Assembly (NCBI GenBank): GCA_023386265.1
Contig: JAEWKA010000002.1
Coordinates: 372,001-436,000 of the forward strand
Origin: Bacillota bacterium
GTDB lineage: Bacteria; Bacillota; Clostridia; Oscillospirales; Oscillospiraceae
Direction of reading: 5' to 3'
DNA: 64,000 nt
Shown: positions 52,324-62,178 of the stretch, piece after piece
Position numbering within the stretch: position 1 is the first letter of the stretch
How the letters are laid out: every line of letters starts with the position of its first letter
Position numbers and translations under genes: made by a program
Notes under the pieces: model-generated
What the model was told of the DNA's origin: nothing
The model's database searches: none
What the model saw: the letters and a program-made list of their open reading frames with translations, nothing else

Positions 52324-55233
52324 TTACAACTTTAAAAAGCCCTGTTTGAATGCGTCCGGGAAGATGAAAGTCTTTTCACCCGCGCTAAAGGTTACGCGGA
52401 TATGCTTTTGTGCTTTATCAATCCATGTGACAGTACCTGCACCAAATGCCTTATGTGTGACGGCGGTACCGACTTCCACACCGGAGAGGTCAAGTTCTTC
52501 CTCTATTGGCTTCTGTACTGGTGCGGTAACAGGTGCTTTCGGAGCGTCCGGCTTCTTGATGCCGTAGGCTTCAGTGATGAGACTCGGTTTGGCGGCAACT
52601 GGCGATACAGGCTTTTTGGCCTCCGGCACCGGCGTTTCTTCTTCCTCAATATCCGGCTCCTCAGCAATACCCGGCTTCACCATCGTAGACTGCTGATTAA
52701 AGAAAAGCCGCTCGTATTCCTCACGTTTGATGACAGTATCCCAGCCGCCGATATCCTTACCCTCATGCTTATCAATACCGGTATAAGATAGGCTGGAATC
52801 CTCATAACGCTTGAACTTGAAAATGGCATCGTTCATAAGGCTTGCATTAAACACTCCGATAGAACAAAGCACTTCAAAATCCTTGATATTTAGGCCCGTG
52901 ACCTTTTTGAACAGGCCCGGCTCCAGCTGTGTGATAACATCCTTCAGGGAACGCTCACGATAATCGGTGAGGTACATGAACACAGGAACACGCGTAGCAA
53001 ACTTGATGAGTTTCTCCTGTATTTGCTTGCGCATGGATTTGTATTCTTTTTCTTCGTCGGAAAGCTCTTTTTTCTCTTTGGGTGTGAGTTTTTCATCGCC
53101 ATCTTTTTTTGCTTTTTTGACAGCCTCTGACTTGTTGATGATCGTCTCAATATCGGAATTGAGGCTGCGAAAGCCCTCGATATTCATCAGCGCCGCAAGC
53201 GCATCCTTATTATTCATAAGGCGCGTAAGCGTATCGTTATCGACATTGACGAGCAGAGCGGACTCCCAGCGCTTGGCAAGCAGTGTGGCGGAGGTTCCGG
53301 CCATAGCGATATCCAGAACATCCTGTGCGCTGATTTGCTTCATGGAGCTGCCGTCATAAGCGAGAACAGGCAGGAAGTTGATGAACTCAGCTACCTTCTT
53401 CTCAGGATTGCCTTCGTTTATGTCCAAACGGCAGCTGTAATCTTGAATCTGCCGCAAAGCGCGATCAAGCGCAAAATCGAAAACATAGCATTCCTGCTTC
53501 ATAATCACACGTTCGCCGCTTTCGTCCATAACCTCCCATGGCGACTGCACGCGGAAGGCCGCTTGAAAATAAGTCTCCGGGCTTTTCAGGTTGCGCAGCA
53601 TGAAGATGCCCGTCCACGGGCGAATCGTCACACCGGTGGTCAACTTACCGCAGGAGAGCGTGATGGTATTTGTCGCCAGAGGGTCGCCCATAGCGGCTTG
53701 AACGGGTTTTAATGCGTCAAGGCCGATTCCGGCTTTGGTACCGGCGCAGACGTTGATTTTATATTTATGGTAATAGCTGTTCTGCTTCTGCGTTAACAAA
53801 TTCGCCATCGCCTGACAGGACGCCACATTCGGCAAAAACCACATTGTATGTGACAGTACATTCATCAGACGCGTATCGGAATACGGCATCGGTGGACGCT
53901 TGTCCTGCCCTAACTTCAAATCGTCAACGCTGGAGGGAAGGAAGGAGCCGCGAATGAGGTCGAGCCACTTCTGCACCTCGTTTTCATAGGTAAACCTTGC
54001 GTCTTCTCCCTTGCCTTTGGCGGAGAAAAACACATTTAGGTCGAATTCGTCAAACTCGCCCTGCATGGCAATCTGACGGATACTGTCGGGAATGCGGTAG
54101 GTCAGCATGACCATCCTCGGCAACGACAAATAGGGATTGCCGGAGCCAATCCAGTTCTCCTTTGCCCGCTGCTCGTCAGAATAGGTCCAGTTATATATCT
54201 GATCCTCAATAAACTCGCCGGAGTTGAGCGCCCGGAAGGGTGTGCCGGACAGAAACAGATAATGACCAGTAGTAATAGGCAGGAAGGTTTCATTATAGGC
54301 GTTATCGGCCTCGTCCTTCTTGTACTGTTCCGGGTCGAATTCGGCTTCAATTTCCTCATCAGGATTATCAAACAGTTTTTTGGCATTTTCGCGCCACGCG
54401 CCAAAGTGGTATTCGTCGAAGACGACCAAATCCCAGTTGTCGGTATGTATAAATTCGTTTTTTGCCTTGATACCACCGTTTTCATTCGTGCCAAGCAGGT
54501 CCTGAAATGAACCGAATACCACGATAGGCTGCGATTTATCTGCCTGCGCGTATTGCTGGTCGATATTGATGCTCCCCAAGTGAGCGTCTTTGTTGGATAT
54601 AAACTGCCAGCCCTCAAAATCCACATGCGTCATCAGGTCTTCCCACCAAGCGGATTCTACTGCGGGTTTAAAGGTCAGCACCAGAATACGGGTAAAGCCC
54701 ATCTTTTTAGCAAGCTGATAGGAGGCGAAGGTTTTGCCGAAGCGCATTTTCGCATTCCATAGGAATTTCGGTGCGCGGTGCGGTTCATCCTTTTTAGCTG
54801 ACGCAAAGTAATCCATCGTGCGCTTGACAGCGTACTGCTGCTCCGGACGCATTTTGAAAACCTGTGTGCGGTTTCCTTCCAGTCGAATACCGGTGCGCAA
54901 TTCCTCAATGGCGGCGCGGATATCGCCCTGCGAACATTTAAACCACTCGTTGCGGTCAGCGCCCTCCTTCAGCTGTGAGAAACCTTTGCGGCGCAGAATA
55001 GAGTGGACATCGTGGTCGGTGAAACAGGTGCCATCCTGACACATGGCGGATTCCTTGAGAAGAATTTTATATGCCACACCGCTGGTGTGCATCTGCTCGG
55101 CAATACGTTTTTCCACATACCGTTCGGTATAGCCGATCTTGATGTAGCCCTTGTGTGACGCCACACCGTCAAGCGCGTAAGCATAGATGGTCGGAGTAAC
55201 AGCGGGACGCTGCACAAAGAATTCAGTCGGCAT
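52324..55233 (-). CDS. GIY-YIG (T5orf172-like) / SF2 helicase / Tudor-like fusion protein
   Basis: 969 residues. N-terminus (about 14-105): T5orf172-type GIY-YIG nuclease (IYAYALDG...GYIKIGYTERYVEKRIAEQ with Arg 43, then a candidate catalytic Glu in DRNEWFKCS). Middle (about 125-600): SF2 helicase with motif I AKMRFGKTFASYQLA, motif II VVFDEYHFG, motif III LFLSGTPFRA and motif VI-like QAAFRVQSPW. Then a long Lys/Glu-rich helical region (about 700-760), a Pro-rich linker (about 850-910), and a C-terminal Tudor-like module GTAVTHKAFGAGTVTWID. It resembles the helicase-nuclease subunit of restriction-like systems usually paired with a methylase. No methylase is present here. ATG 55233 (GGAGG 8 bp upstream) is preferred over GTG 55242. 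Confidence 0.8.
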   Translation of the reverse strand: MPTEFFVQRPAVTPTIYAYALDGVASHKGYIKIGYTERYVEKRIAEQMHTSGVAYKILLKESAMCQDGTCFTDHDVHSILRRKGFSQLKEGADRNEWFKCSQGDIRAAIEELRTGIRLEGNRTQVFKMRPEQQYAVKRTMDYFASAKKDEPHRAPKFLWNAKMRFGKTFASYQLAKKMGFTRILVLTFKPAVESAWWEDLMTHVDFEGWQFISNKDAHLGSINIDQQYAQADKSQPIVVFGSFQDLLGTNENGGIKAKNEFIHTDNWDLVVFDEYHFGAWRENAKKLFDNPDEEIEAEFDPEQYKKDEADNAYNETFLPITTGHYLFLSGTPFRALNSGEFIEDQIYNWTYSDEQRAKENWIGSGNPYLSLPRMVMLTYRIPDSIRQIAMQGEFDEFDLNVFFSAKGKGEDARFTYENEVQKWLDLIRGSFLPSSVDDLKLGQDKRPPMPYSDTRLMNVLSHTMWFLPNVASCQAMANLLTQKQNSYYHKYKINVCAGTKAGIGLDALKPVQAAMGDPLATNTITLSCGKLTTGVTIRPWTGIFMLRNLKSPETYFQAAFRVQSPWEVMDESGERVIMKQECYVFDFALDRALRQIQDYSCRLDINEGNPEKKVAEFINFLPVLAYDGSSMKQISAQDVLDIAMAGTSATLLAKRWESALLVNVDNDTLTRLMNNKDALAALMNIEGFRSLNSDIETIINKSEAVKKAKKDGDEKLTPKEKKELSDEEKEYKSMRKQIQEKLIKFATRVPVFMYLTDYRERSLKDVITQLEPGLFKKVTGLNIKDFEVLCSIGVFNASLMNDAIFKFKRYEDSSLSYTGIDKHEGKDIGGWDTVIKREEYERLFFNQQSTMVKPGIAEEPDIEEEETPVPEAKKPVSPVAAKPSLITEAYGIKKPDAPKAPVTAPVQKPIEEELDLSGVEVGTAVTHKAFGAGTVTWIDKAQKHIRVTFSAGEKTFIFPDAFKQGFLKL

Positions 55234-55312
55234 CTGTGTCACCTCCGCTCAAATCCATCGGGCGAATTGTAGTCTCAACAAGTTGAATTTCTTCATAGAT
55301 GGGAGGTGTCGC
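55223..55312 (-). pseudogene. 29-codon C-terminal remnant of a gene upstream of the nuclease-helicase
   Basis: A coding-like frame with no start (ATPPIYEEIQLVE then TTIRPMDLSGGDTDAD, then TGA) ends 11 bp inside the helicase gene, as translationally coupled partner genes often do. It opens exactly where the divergent tnpW start codon begins (in-frame TAA at 55313-55315). It looks like the tail of a lost partner gene, truncated by the TnpW/TnpX module. The short length limits certainty. Confidence 0.4.
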
Positions 55313-55314
55313 TT

Positions 55315-55518
55315 ATGGACGAAAAACTGAATAACCGTATCACCCGCAAAACCATAGGCGGCACTGTTTATGTTGTGGAATCTTTGGTAAGCGATACGGC
55401 TAAAGAAACGGTGTATGACAAGATTATGCGGCTCGTTATGGCTGACGCAAGCAGCCGTATAAAGTTATCCGATAGTTCAGTTTTATGTTCGCAAATTGAC
55501 TCGACTTCTTCGAAATAG
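55315..55518 (+). CDS. tnpW: Transposon-encoded TnpW family protein
   Basis: 67 residues. The N-terminal pattern NRITRKTIGGTVYVVESLVSDTAKETVYDKIMRLVMAD is that of transposon-encoded TnpW proteins, small accessory proteins of Tn4451/TnpX-type elements. Role in transposition not settled. ATG 55315 has GGGAGG 8 bp upstream, so the in-frame ATG at 55306 is rejected. The C-terminal 20 residues (SSRIKLSDSSVLCSQIDSTSSK) look less conserved. It lies 57 bp before the large recombinase, divergent from the nuclease-helicase. Confidence 0.85.
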   Translation: MDEKLNNRITRKTIGGTVYVVESLVSDTAKETVYDKIMRLVMADASSRIKLSDSSVLCSQIDSTSSK

Positions 55519-55575
55519 TACGGTAATATGCATACTGCCTACGCTTGAAGACTGTCGGAAACGGAGGATGATTAA

Positions 55576-57271
<1,696 letters not shown>

Positions 57272-57354
57272 CAGGGATATCAAATCCCTATGTGAGGAGA
57301 GCTTTGGGGGTGCCGTTCTTCTATGGAGGAAAAGGAGAAAAACATGAAAAAGAA

Positions 57355-58230
57355 TCATTCTTTTACGCCGCCGAGGGCAACGCCTGCCACGATGTACTTG
57401 GAGAGCAGGAAATACATTAAGAACATAGGCAGGATTGTTATCGCAAGCCCCACAAAAACGATGCCGTAGTCCGTCTTAAAGGATTCTGCTGTAAGCATCT
57501 GAACAAACATCGTCAGAGTTTTTTTGTTGCTGGAGTTAATGATCAGAGACGGCATGAATAGGTTGTTCCAGCTTGCGACGAACTGGAAAATCGCCTGTGT
57601 TGCAATCGCTGGCTTCATCATGGGAATCACGATGGTATTGAAGGTGTGGAATTCGCCGCTGCCGTCAATACGTGCGGCTTCAATAATCTCCAGCGGCAGC
57701 GAACCGCGAAGATACTGCCGCATGAAAAATACGACCGCAGGCGTAGTGATAGCAGGAATGATCAGCGGCCAATATGTATCTATCAGGTCGAGTTGGATCA
57801 TAAACTTGTAAAAGCCAATCGCGAAGACCTGAGTGGGCACCATCATTACGGCTAGGATAAAGCCCCATGCGAAATTTTTGAGCTTGAAGGTGTATACATG
57901 GATGCCATATGCGGTCAGCGCAGAGAAATAGACCGACAGGATGGTCGCTGGTAGCGCCACCGTGAAGGAGTTGAGCATCGACTGAAGTACGGTCACACCA
58001 AGGCCGACCTGTTTTGAAGCGAAATTAGCAAGGTTATCCTGCAGTTGGCTTCCAAACATGAACGATATGCCCGCCTTGATGTCGTTGGAGGCTCGTGTCG
58101 AGTTTACAAACATGAGGTAGAACGGGAGCAGACTCAGCAGGCAAAGGAAAATGAGAACGAAGGCTCTGATTATTTTGCTCCTTAGAACGGATTTATCCGT
58201 AATTGCCGGAGCATTGGACGTTACTTTCAT
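57355..58230 (-). CDS. Carbohydrate ABC transporter permease, MalG-type
   Basis: 291 residues with six membrane helices and the EAA loop IEAARIDGSGEFHTFNTIVIPMMKPAI at about residue 190. Ends in the canonical YIVAGVALGGVKE. Forms the sugar channel with the MalF-type partner, whose stop overlaps this start as ATGA. No ATPase gene is adjacent, so a shared MsmK-like ATPase is likely. The mobile element sits just past its stop codon. Confidence 0.93.
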   Translation of the reverse strand: MKVTSNAPAITDKSVLRSKIIRAFVLIFLCLLSLLPFYLMFVNSTRASNDIKAGISFMFGSQLQDNLANFASKQVGLGVTVLQSMLNSFTVALPATILSVYFSALTAYGIHVYTFKLKNFAWGFILAVMMVPTQVFAIGFYKFMIQLDLIDTYWPLIIPAITTPAVVFFMRQYLRGSLPLEIIEAARIDGSGEFHTFNTIVIPMMKPAIATQAIFQFVASWNNLFMPSLIINSSNKKTLTMFVQMLTAESFKTDYGIVFVGLAITILPMFLMYFLLSKYIVAGVALGGVKE

Positions 58231-59237
58231 ACCTGCGTACCTCCTTTGCCGGAGGTCAGCGCGGACTTCTTTCCGCGCCTGCCCTTTTTAGCCTGCTTAT
58301 ATTCATCGGAATCCCGAAACAGCCTGAAGAACACAAGGCTGATTATAAGCGTAATAATGAAAAGCAAAACGGATACTGCCGCGGCGCGGCCGGTATCGCT
58401 GGAATGCAGACGCATGATATACATTGCGGCTGTAGTTGATGTGTCATCAGGCAGTCCCAAAAGACCGCCGCCGGTGCTCGTGTTGAACAGCGCAGGGATA
58501 TCGTAAAGCTGCAGGCCGCCGATTATACTTGTTATAAGCACATACAGCAGCACGGGCTTTAGAAGCGGGAGGGTAACGCGGAAGAATTTATTGAAGCCGT
58601 TGGCTCCATCAATATCTGCCGCCTCATAGAGCGAGGGATTGATGCCTAACATACCGGCTATCAATAGCAGTGTTGAGTTGCCGTACCACATCCAGAAGAG
58701 TATGAAGGAAAGCGTCAGAGAAGTTCCCCATTTACTGGTCATGATATCGGCGTCGGCAGCAAGCCACCCCCAATCCTTAAGCGTCGAAATTATGGGGCCG
58801 AACTTGCTTAGCAGAGCATAAAACAAGAGCGAAATGGAAGCGGCAGTTATGATGTTAGGCATGTAAACCATGACCTTATAAAGGCCGCCGCGCTTCATCC
58901 TGACGCGGCTGTCCGTCAGCCAAGCGGCAATCAGTAAAGCCAGAAGAACCTGAGGAATGAAGTTAAAAATCCATATTCTCAGTGTATTTCCGAGGTATTT
59001 CAGAAAATAGGCTTTATCTCCGCCCAGACCCAGAATATTTATATAGTTATTCAGTCCCGTCCATGTAATGGTCGTTTTCAGATTTCTGGTTATATATTCG
59101 AAGAAACTATAATAAAAAGTGCTGAGCAGCGGCCAGAGCGAAAACAGCAGATACACGATTAAAAACGGCAGAATGAAAAAGTATCCATATTTACTGTAAT
59201 TGTTGCTTTTCAGCTTTTTAGGGGTTTTACCGTTCAC
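58227..59237 (-). CDS. Carbohydrate ABC transporter permease, MalF-type
   Basis: 336 residues, six main membrane helices with an N-terminal extension and a basic C-terminal tail (KKGRRGKKSALTSGKG). EAA motif YEAADIDGANGFNKFFRVTLPLLKPVL (about residue 205). GTG 59237 start with AGGAGG upstream. Couples to the downstream MalG-type gene by a 4-bp overlap. Substrate inferred to be cellobiose or cellodextrin from the divergent cellobiose phosphorylase. Confidence 0.93.
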   Translation of the reverse strand: MNGKTPKKLKSNNYSKYGYFFILPFLIVYLLFSLWPLLSTFYYSFFEYITRNLKTTITWTGLNNYINILGLGGDKAYFLKYLGNTLRIWIFNFIPQVLLALLIAAWLTDSRVRMKRGGLYKVMVYMPNIITAASISLLFYALLSKFGPIISTLKDWGWLAADADIMTSKWGTSLTLSFILFWMWYGNSTLLLIAGMLGINPSLYEAADIDGANGFNKFFRVTLPLLKPVLLYVLITSIIGGLQLYDIPALFNTSTGGGLLGLPDDTSTTAAMYIMRLHSSDTGRAAAVSVLLFIITLIISLVFFRLFRDSDEYKQAKKGRRGKKSALTSGKGGTQV

Positions 59238-59261
59238 GGTAGCTCCTCCTGTTTTAGGATA

Positions 59262-59288
59262 GCTCCCTCCCGCTCTGCGGGAGGGAGC
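59262..59288 (-). other. GC-rich intercistronic hairpin
   Basis: GCTCCCTCCCGC (59262-59273) and GCGGGAGGGAGC (59277-59288) form a perfect stem with a 3-base loop between the binding-protein and permease genes, with no T-run. Such hairpins protect the upstream mRNA end and allow more binding protein than permease. Confidence 0.7.
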
Positions 59289-59325
59289 GCTAAGTTCATA
59301 TAGTGTTATCCGCTAAATCGGACAC

Positions 59326-60738
59326 TCAACTGACTTTAAGATAGGGGAATGTGTCGTGTACGGAGCTTTTAAAGTCGCTGACGGCGGTATCAAGATCGGC
59401 CGAGCCGTTAGCGTAGGAGGTAACAGCCGCAGGGAACATGACCTCACTGATCTTCAGGTCTTCGCCCTTGGCTAGAGTCCCGTTGATGCCATCGCACTTA
59501 TCCTTGAAGAAGCCGATGATGTTCTGATCGTTGTAGCACTTAAATGTGCTGGTTCCGCCGGTGCCGTTTTTCTCGATGGTCGCGATAGCGGTCTTGTTGT
59601 TGACGTAGTCGCCGTTAGCGCCGTTGATAGCTACCATGGAATCCGCGTTGCAGGTCGTATAGTACAGAACCTTTCTTGCAAGCTCGGTGTCAGCGCAGCC
59701 GGTGGTCGCAGCTAGACCTGTGCCGCCCCAATAGAAAGCCTGCGGGCCTTGAATAAGGATGTCGTTGCCACTCCAGGTATCGGTCAGGCACCAATATGTA
59801 TACCAGGGGCAACCGGAGAAGCAGATGCTGGCTTCGGTAGCAACGCCGTCGCCGTCCTTCAGAGATGCCCACTCTGTGCTCCAAATGTTGGTGTTGAAGG
59901 TTGAATCGTCCGTATAAAGTTGTTTTGCAACTTCCATGTACTGGAGCATAGCGTCATCGACCTGGATAACATCGTTGTCGTCATACCACGCATTTGTGCG
60001 TGCACCGTTGGCAAAGATATACTTAAGATCGTCATAGCCGGGGAGGAACTTTACCTTGCCTCCGGAAGCTTCATTGACCTGCTTAGAAACAGCAACAACC
60101 TTGTCCCAGCTGTCGAGCATTCCCTGAAGCTTTGCGGGGTCGGCGGTTCCCAGATATTTCTCCGCAAGATCTGCGCGGATATTCAGGCAGCCGGGAGTGG
60201 CCTGCCAGAACAGGGCCTTCGTTGCGCCGGAGGCGGCATCGCTGCCGAGCTGAACATTGTAATCATACATATCAGCCATGTCCGCATCGGTGATGCCGAC
60301 ATCCTTGACATCCATGAGGAAATCAGACTGAACGTATTTCTGCACAAAGCCGACTTCAAGAAGCATCACATCGGGATACAGGTCATTGCTGGGATCGGCA
60401 AGGATCTGATCGATCTTGTCCTGATAGAAATCGGAGCCGCCGGCATTGACGAATACGATGCGCTTCATCTCGTCCGCGCTCAGGTAACTCGGCAGAACTT
60501 TTTCAAGGATCGTTGCATAATCCGTGTTCCAACCCCAGACTACAAAAGCGTCCTTCGCGGAGGGATCGCCGGTGATAGTATTATCGGGTATCGTGGGACT
60601 TGCTGCGGGGGTGGGAGTGGGTGTGCTTTCAACCGTGGGGCTTGCCGAGGGACTGGCTTCGCTCGAAGAAGTGCCGCAGGCTGTCAGCAGACCGACCAGC
60701 ATGACAACAACAAGAGAAATAGCTAGCCACTTTTTCAT
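59326..60738 (-). CDS. Sugar ABC transporter substrate-binding lipoprotein
   Basis: 470 residues. Signal peptide with lipobox LLTAC (Cys about 21), a Ser/Thr/Pro-rich linker (about 22-55), then an extracellular solute-binding protein family 1 fold (KDAFVVWGWNTDYATILEKVLPSYL, DVMLLEVGFVQKYVQ, ASICFSGCPWYTYWCLTDTW). It delivers oligosaccharide to the permeases downstream. AGGAGG lies 7 bp before ATG 60738. It follows the LacI gene by 42 bp, with a small dyad TAACC-N5-GGTTA (60765-60779) in the gap. Confidence 0.92.
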   Translation of the reverse strand: MKKWLAISLVVVMLVGLLTACGTSSSEASPSASPTVESTPTPTPAASPTIPDNTITGDPSAKDAFVVWGWNTDYATILEKVLPSYLSADEMKRIVFVNAGGSDFYQDKIDQILADPSNDLYPDVMLLEVGFVQKYVQSDFLMDVKDVGITDADMADMYDYNVQLGSDAASGATKALFWQATPGCLNIRADLAEKYLGTADPAKLQGMLDSWDKVVAVSKQVNEASGGKVKFLPGYDDLKYIFANGARTNAWYDDNDVIQVDDAMLQYMEVAKQLYTDDSTFNTNIWSTEWASLKDGDGVATEASICFSGCPWYTYWCLTDTWSGNDILIQGPQAFYWGGTGLAATTGCADTELARKVLYYTTCNADSMVAINGANGDYVNNKTAIATIEKNGTGGTSTFKCYNDQNIIGFFKDKCDGINGTLAKGEDLKISEVMFPAAVTSYANGSADLDTAVSDFKSSVHDTFPYLKVS

Positions 60739-60780
60739 ATAATGTCCTCCTAATTAATTTATAGTAACCTTTACGGTTAA

Positions 60781-61788
60781 TTACTTTTTAACGGAGCTAA
60801 CGCTTTTGCCTTCCCACAAGTCACCGCTGACTACGGTGGTGCGGGCCAGTGTGGTTTTCGGATGCTCAATCATTTCAATGAGCTGGAGAGCAGCGGTTGC
60901 ACCCATGGTTCTGGTTTTCTGGTGTATGGTGGTCAAAGGTGGATCCAAAACCTTCGACATATGGATGCCGTCGTAACCCGCAACGGAAATGTCCTCGGGA
61001 ATACGAAGCCCCCGTTGATTGATTTCGCTCAAGCCTCCCAACGCGGAAAAATCGTCAGGAAACAAAATGCAGGTCGGCGGCTCAGGAAGATCAAGCAACT
61101 CCCCAGTAAGACGTGCGCAGCTGGCAGGATCGTGGAAGATACCTTCTCGGACGTAGGAGTCAGGAATGTCAAGATTGGCTTCCTCCGCCGCTCTGTAAAA
61201 GCCGACGATTCGGGCCTCGGTAACGCTGGAGGGCGCACCGTGTATGAACGCTATTTTGCGGTGCCCTTTATCATAGACATAGTGAAAAAGATCAGTGATT
61301 CCCTGAAGGTTGTCGGACAGGACGGCCATCTTGCCATTAAACACATAGTCAAAAGTTACGACCGGCAGATTGCTTTTTGATAGCTCCAGTACCTGAGGAT
61401 TGAAAAAATTCGCGCAGACTATCGCAACGCCGTCTACGTTACGGTAAACGCAATGCTCAAGGTAGCTCATGGAGGCATTATTTGTGTTGATAAAGGTAAT
61501 ATCGAAGCCCTTTTTCTCCGCTTCGCTTTTGAAGCCTTCCAGAACCGCGGAGAAATACTCATGCGTAAGTCCACTGTCCGCTTCGTCCTTAAAGAGAACG
61601 CCGAGATTATAGGTTCGGTTTGTTTTCAGCGCGCGTGCAGCCGCGTTGGGACGGTACTTCATCTGCTCGGACACCTGAAATATCCGCTCTCGGGTGGCCT
61701 CGCTGACATCCGGAGCTCCGTTGAGCGCTTTGCTGACAGTGGCAGTTGAAACGCCGCAGATAGCGGAAATATCTTTTATCGACACCAT
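60781..61788 (-). CDS. LacI family transcriptional regulator
   Basis: 335 residues. LacI HTH (about 2-50: SIKDISAICGVSTATVSKALNGAPDVSEATRERI), hinge with YRPNAAARALKTNRTYNLGVLF, then a periplasmic-binding-like effector domain (DFSALGGLSEINQRGLRIPEDISVAGYDGI). Likely represses the ABC genes downstream and the divergent cellobiose phosphorylase in the absence of sugar. Repeated TTAATCG-type sequences in the divergent gap are candidate operators. Confidence 0.93.
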   Translation of the reverse strand: MVSIKDISAICGVSTATVSKALNGAPDVSEATRERIFQVSEQMKYRPNAAARALKTNRTYNLGVLFKDEADSGLTHEYFSAVLEGFKSEAEKKGFDITFINTNNASMSYLEHCVYRNVDGVAIVCANFFNPQVLELSKSNLPVVTFDYVFNGKMAVLSDNLQGITDLFHYVYDKGHRKIAFIHGAPSSVTEARIVGFYRAAEEANLDIPDSYVREGIFHDPASCARLTGELLDLPEPPTCILFPDDFSALGGLSEINQRGLRIPEDISVAGYDGIHMSKVLDPPLTTIHQKTRTMGATAALQLIEMIEHPKTTLARTTVVSGDLWEGKSVSSVKK

Positions 61789-61831
61789 ATCCTGCTCCCG
61801 TTGAGGCGTTTTTCAGCCCGTTTTCTTTACC

Positions 61832-62154
61832 TTAATCGATTTCGTAACTTCAGCATACGACCGACAAAGCGCGTTTGCAAGTGCTTTTTGTTATATTCCA
61901 CAATTTCTAACGCTCCTCTAAAAACTGTTTATGAATTTTGTACACTTTGCTTATTCTCTTCATATTAGTTTAAATTTGGTGGAGAAAATCGCATAATCCG
62001 TTTGTTAATTACATTAAAAAGTTGCAACAGTCTTTAAACAACAAATTATAATTAAGCGTTTTTCGAAAAGCCCTTGAAATTTCTTCTTGCATTTCGAAGA
62101 TATATCCGCTACTTTTATACTAAGCAGACGATTTGCAACTTAATCGTTTTCGAA
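61832..62154. promoter_or_regulatory. Candidate LacI operators in the divergent gap
   Basis: Related motifs TTAATCGATTTCG (61832-61844) and TTAATCGTTTTCG (62140-62152) lie near the two ends of the 390-bp gap, one beside each gene start. A weaker relative (ATTAAGCGTTTTTCGAA) is at about 62051-62067. No gene is seen in the gap. Confidence 0.4.
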
Positions 62155-62178
62155 TTCGAATTTAAAGGCCGGTGCTTT

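Noticed and set aside
57344..57469. 41-codon plus-strand frame with AGGAGA-type ribosome binding site starting MKKNHSF
   Set aside because: It runs antisense into the 3' end of the sugar permease gene. The good start signal may be a scar of the element's right flank, but no coding family is seen.
59920..60726. 268-codon plus-strand frame inside the sugar-binding lipoprotein gene
   Set aside because: Antisense to a gene with clear signal peptide, lipobox and fold. The Gly/Cys-rich tail is the reverse of the Ser/Thr/Pro linker.
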